This document shows positions 38,144 through 38,232 of a stretch of 38,232 nucleotides of DNA, piece by piece. A program made the translations under genes and the position numbers. Every line of letters starts with the position of its first letter. Position 1 is the stretch's first letter. The stretch is taken from assembly GCA_000438195.1 (NCBI GenBank), contig FR903073.1, positions 5,752 through 43,983 of the forward strand, written 5' to 3'. Below the pieces are notes generated by a model, which saw nothing but the letters and a program-made list of their open reading frames with translations, had not been told where the DNA came from and ran no database searches. Source of the stretch: Mycoplasma sp. CAG:776. Its GTDB lineage: Bacteria > Bacillota_I > Bacilli_A > RF39 > UBA660.

Positions 38144-38232
38144 ATGAAATTTGAGATATTAAAAAGAAGTCATTTAAAAAGAAATATTATGATAGGAGTA
38201 GTAGTAATAGTGATTATTAGTGCCTGTATTCT
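38144..38232 (+). CDS. second membrane-anchored surface protein (3' end beyond the window)
   Basis: Only the first 29 codons are visible: MKFEILKRSHLKRNIMIGVV followed by the rest of a hydrophobic segment. 20 of these 29 residues are identical to the start of the 9568 protein, including the basic head LKRS-LKRNI and the IISA of the membrane segment. GAGGG lies about 7 nt before the ATG. The leader end (GTGTTACT, TTCAC, then a purine-rich ribosome-binding site) also resembles that of the 9568 gene. It is therefore a paralogue with conserved anchor; whether the C-terminal block is also present cannot be seen. Confidence 0.75.
   Translation, partial: MKFEILKRSHLKRNIMIGVVVIVIISACI

Noticed and set aside
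1..38232. Mycoplasma-like genetic code (TGA as Trp) suggested by low G+C
   Set aside because: TGA ends several intact genes at their natural length (4611, 33662, 35807) and Trp residues are encoded by TGG throughout.
1..38232. CRISPR array, insertion sequence, integrase or prophage genes
   Set aside because: No regularly spaced long direct repeats, no transposase or integrase motifs, and no phage structural genes were seen. The XRE proteins and the Y-family polymerase alone are not evidence of a mobile element.

Overview
The window is a 38 kb stretch of an AT-rich, low-GC chromosome from a spore-forming Bacillota, probably an uncultured gut lineage; I cannot place it more precisely from sequence alone. 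Reasons: a complete sigma-K-like sporulation factor with a hydrophobic pro-sequence, two tiny YjcZ-type spore proteins, a ylbD-ylbE pair, a PrsA lipoprotein foldase, the mraZ-rsmH-ftsL-PBP division cluster, Gram-positive-type yqeG/yqeH, and strong AGGAGG or GGTGAT ribosome-binding sites. Several genes end in TGA (4611, 33662, 35807) and Trp is TGG, so the standard bacterial code applies and Mycoplasma-type code 4 does not.

Layout. 1-5 kb: a 5'-truncated HD dNTP hydrolase, recX, prsA (minus strand), two YjcZ-like peptides behind a sigma-K-type promoter, and a two-gene operon of unknown function whose first gene carries an apparent one-base frameshift. 5-9.2 kb: a short dcw operon (mraZ, rsmH, ftsL, PASTA penicillin-binding protein) behind a clear MraZ operator. 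9.2-11.5 kb: a divergent XRE repressor/surface-protein module, then a 644-nt non-coding stretch with terminators and a structured-RNA candidate. 11.5-18.2 kb: parC, ylbD-ylbE, yqeG-yqeH-mutL. 18.3-22 kb: a two-TM coiled-coil protein, two small paralogous XRE proteins, two Nudix genes (one frameshifted), sigK and a small hypothetical. 22-24.7 kb: gltX and a DUF3419/BtaA-like protein. 24.7-30.7 kb: a membrane-anchored XRE sensor followed by two large fused ATPase-FtsX ABC transporters. 30.7-31.3 kb: a non-coding gap flanked by duplicated promoters and holding an isolated Asn-rich segment related to the surface protein C-terminus. 31.3-35.8 kb: a small secreted protein, tRNA-Glu(CTC), a second DUF3419-like paralogue, a Nudix-glycosyltransferase-RNHCP operon, and metA. 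35.8-38.2 kb (minus): a YolD-like protein and Y-family DNA polymerase, then a second divergent XRE/surface-protein module cut by the window end.

Most promising novelty: a repeated module of a divergent XRE regulator plus an anchored surface protein (9.2-10.8 kb and 37.4-38.2 kb). The C-terminal segment of the complete copy recurs as a start-less, GC-richer 108-bp segment at 30.7 kb. That segment resembles either a decayed cassette or the template repeat of a diversity-generating retroelement whose reverse transcriptase is not in this window. Second is the one-component sensor plus tandem MacB-like transporters. Because there were no tools, all family names rest on motif recognition by eye.
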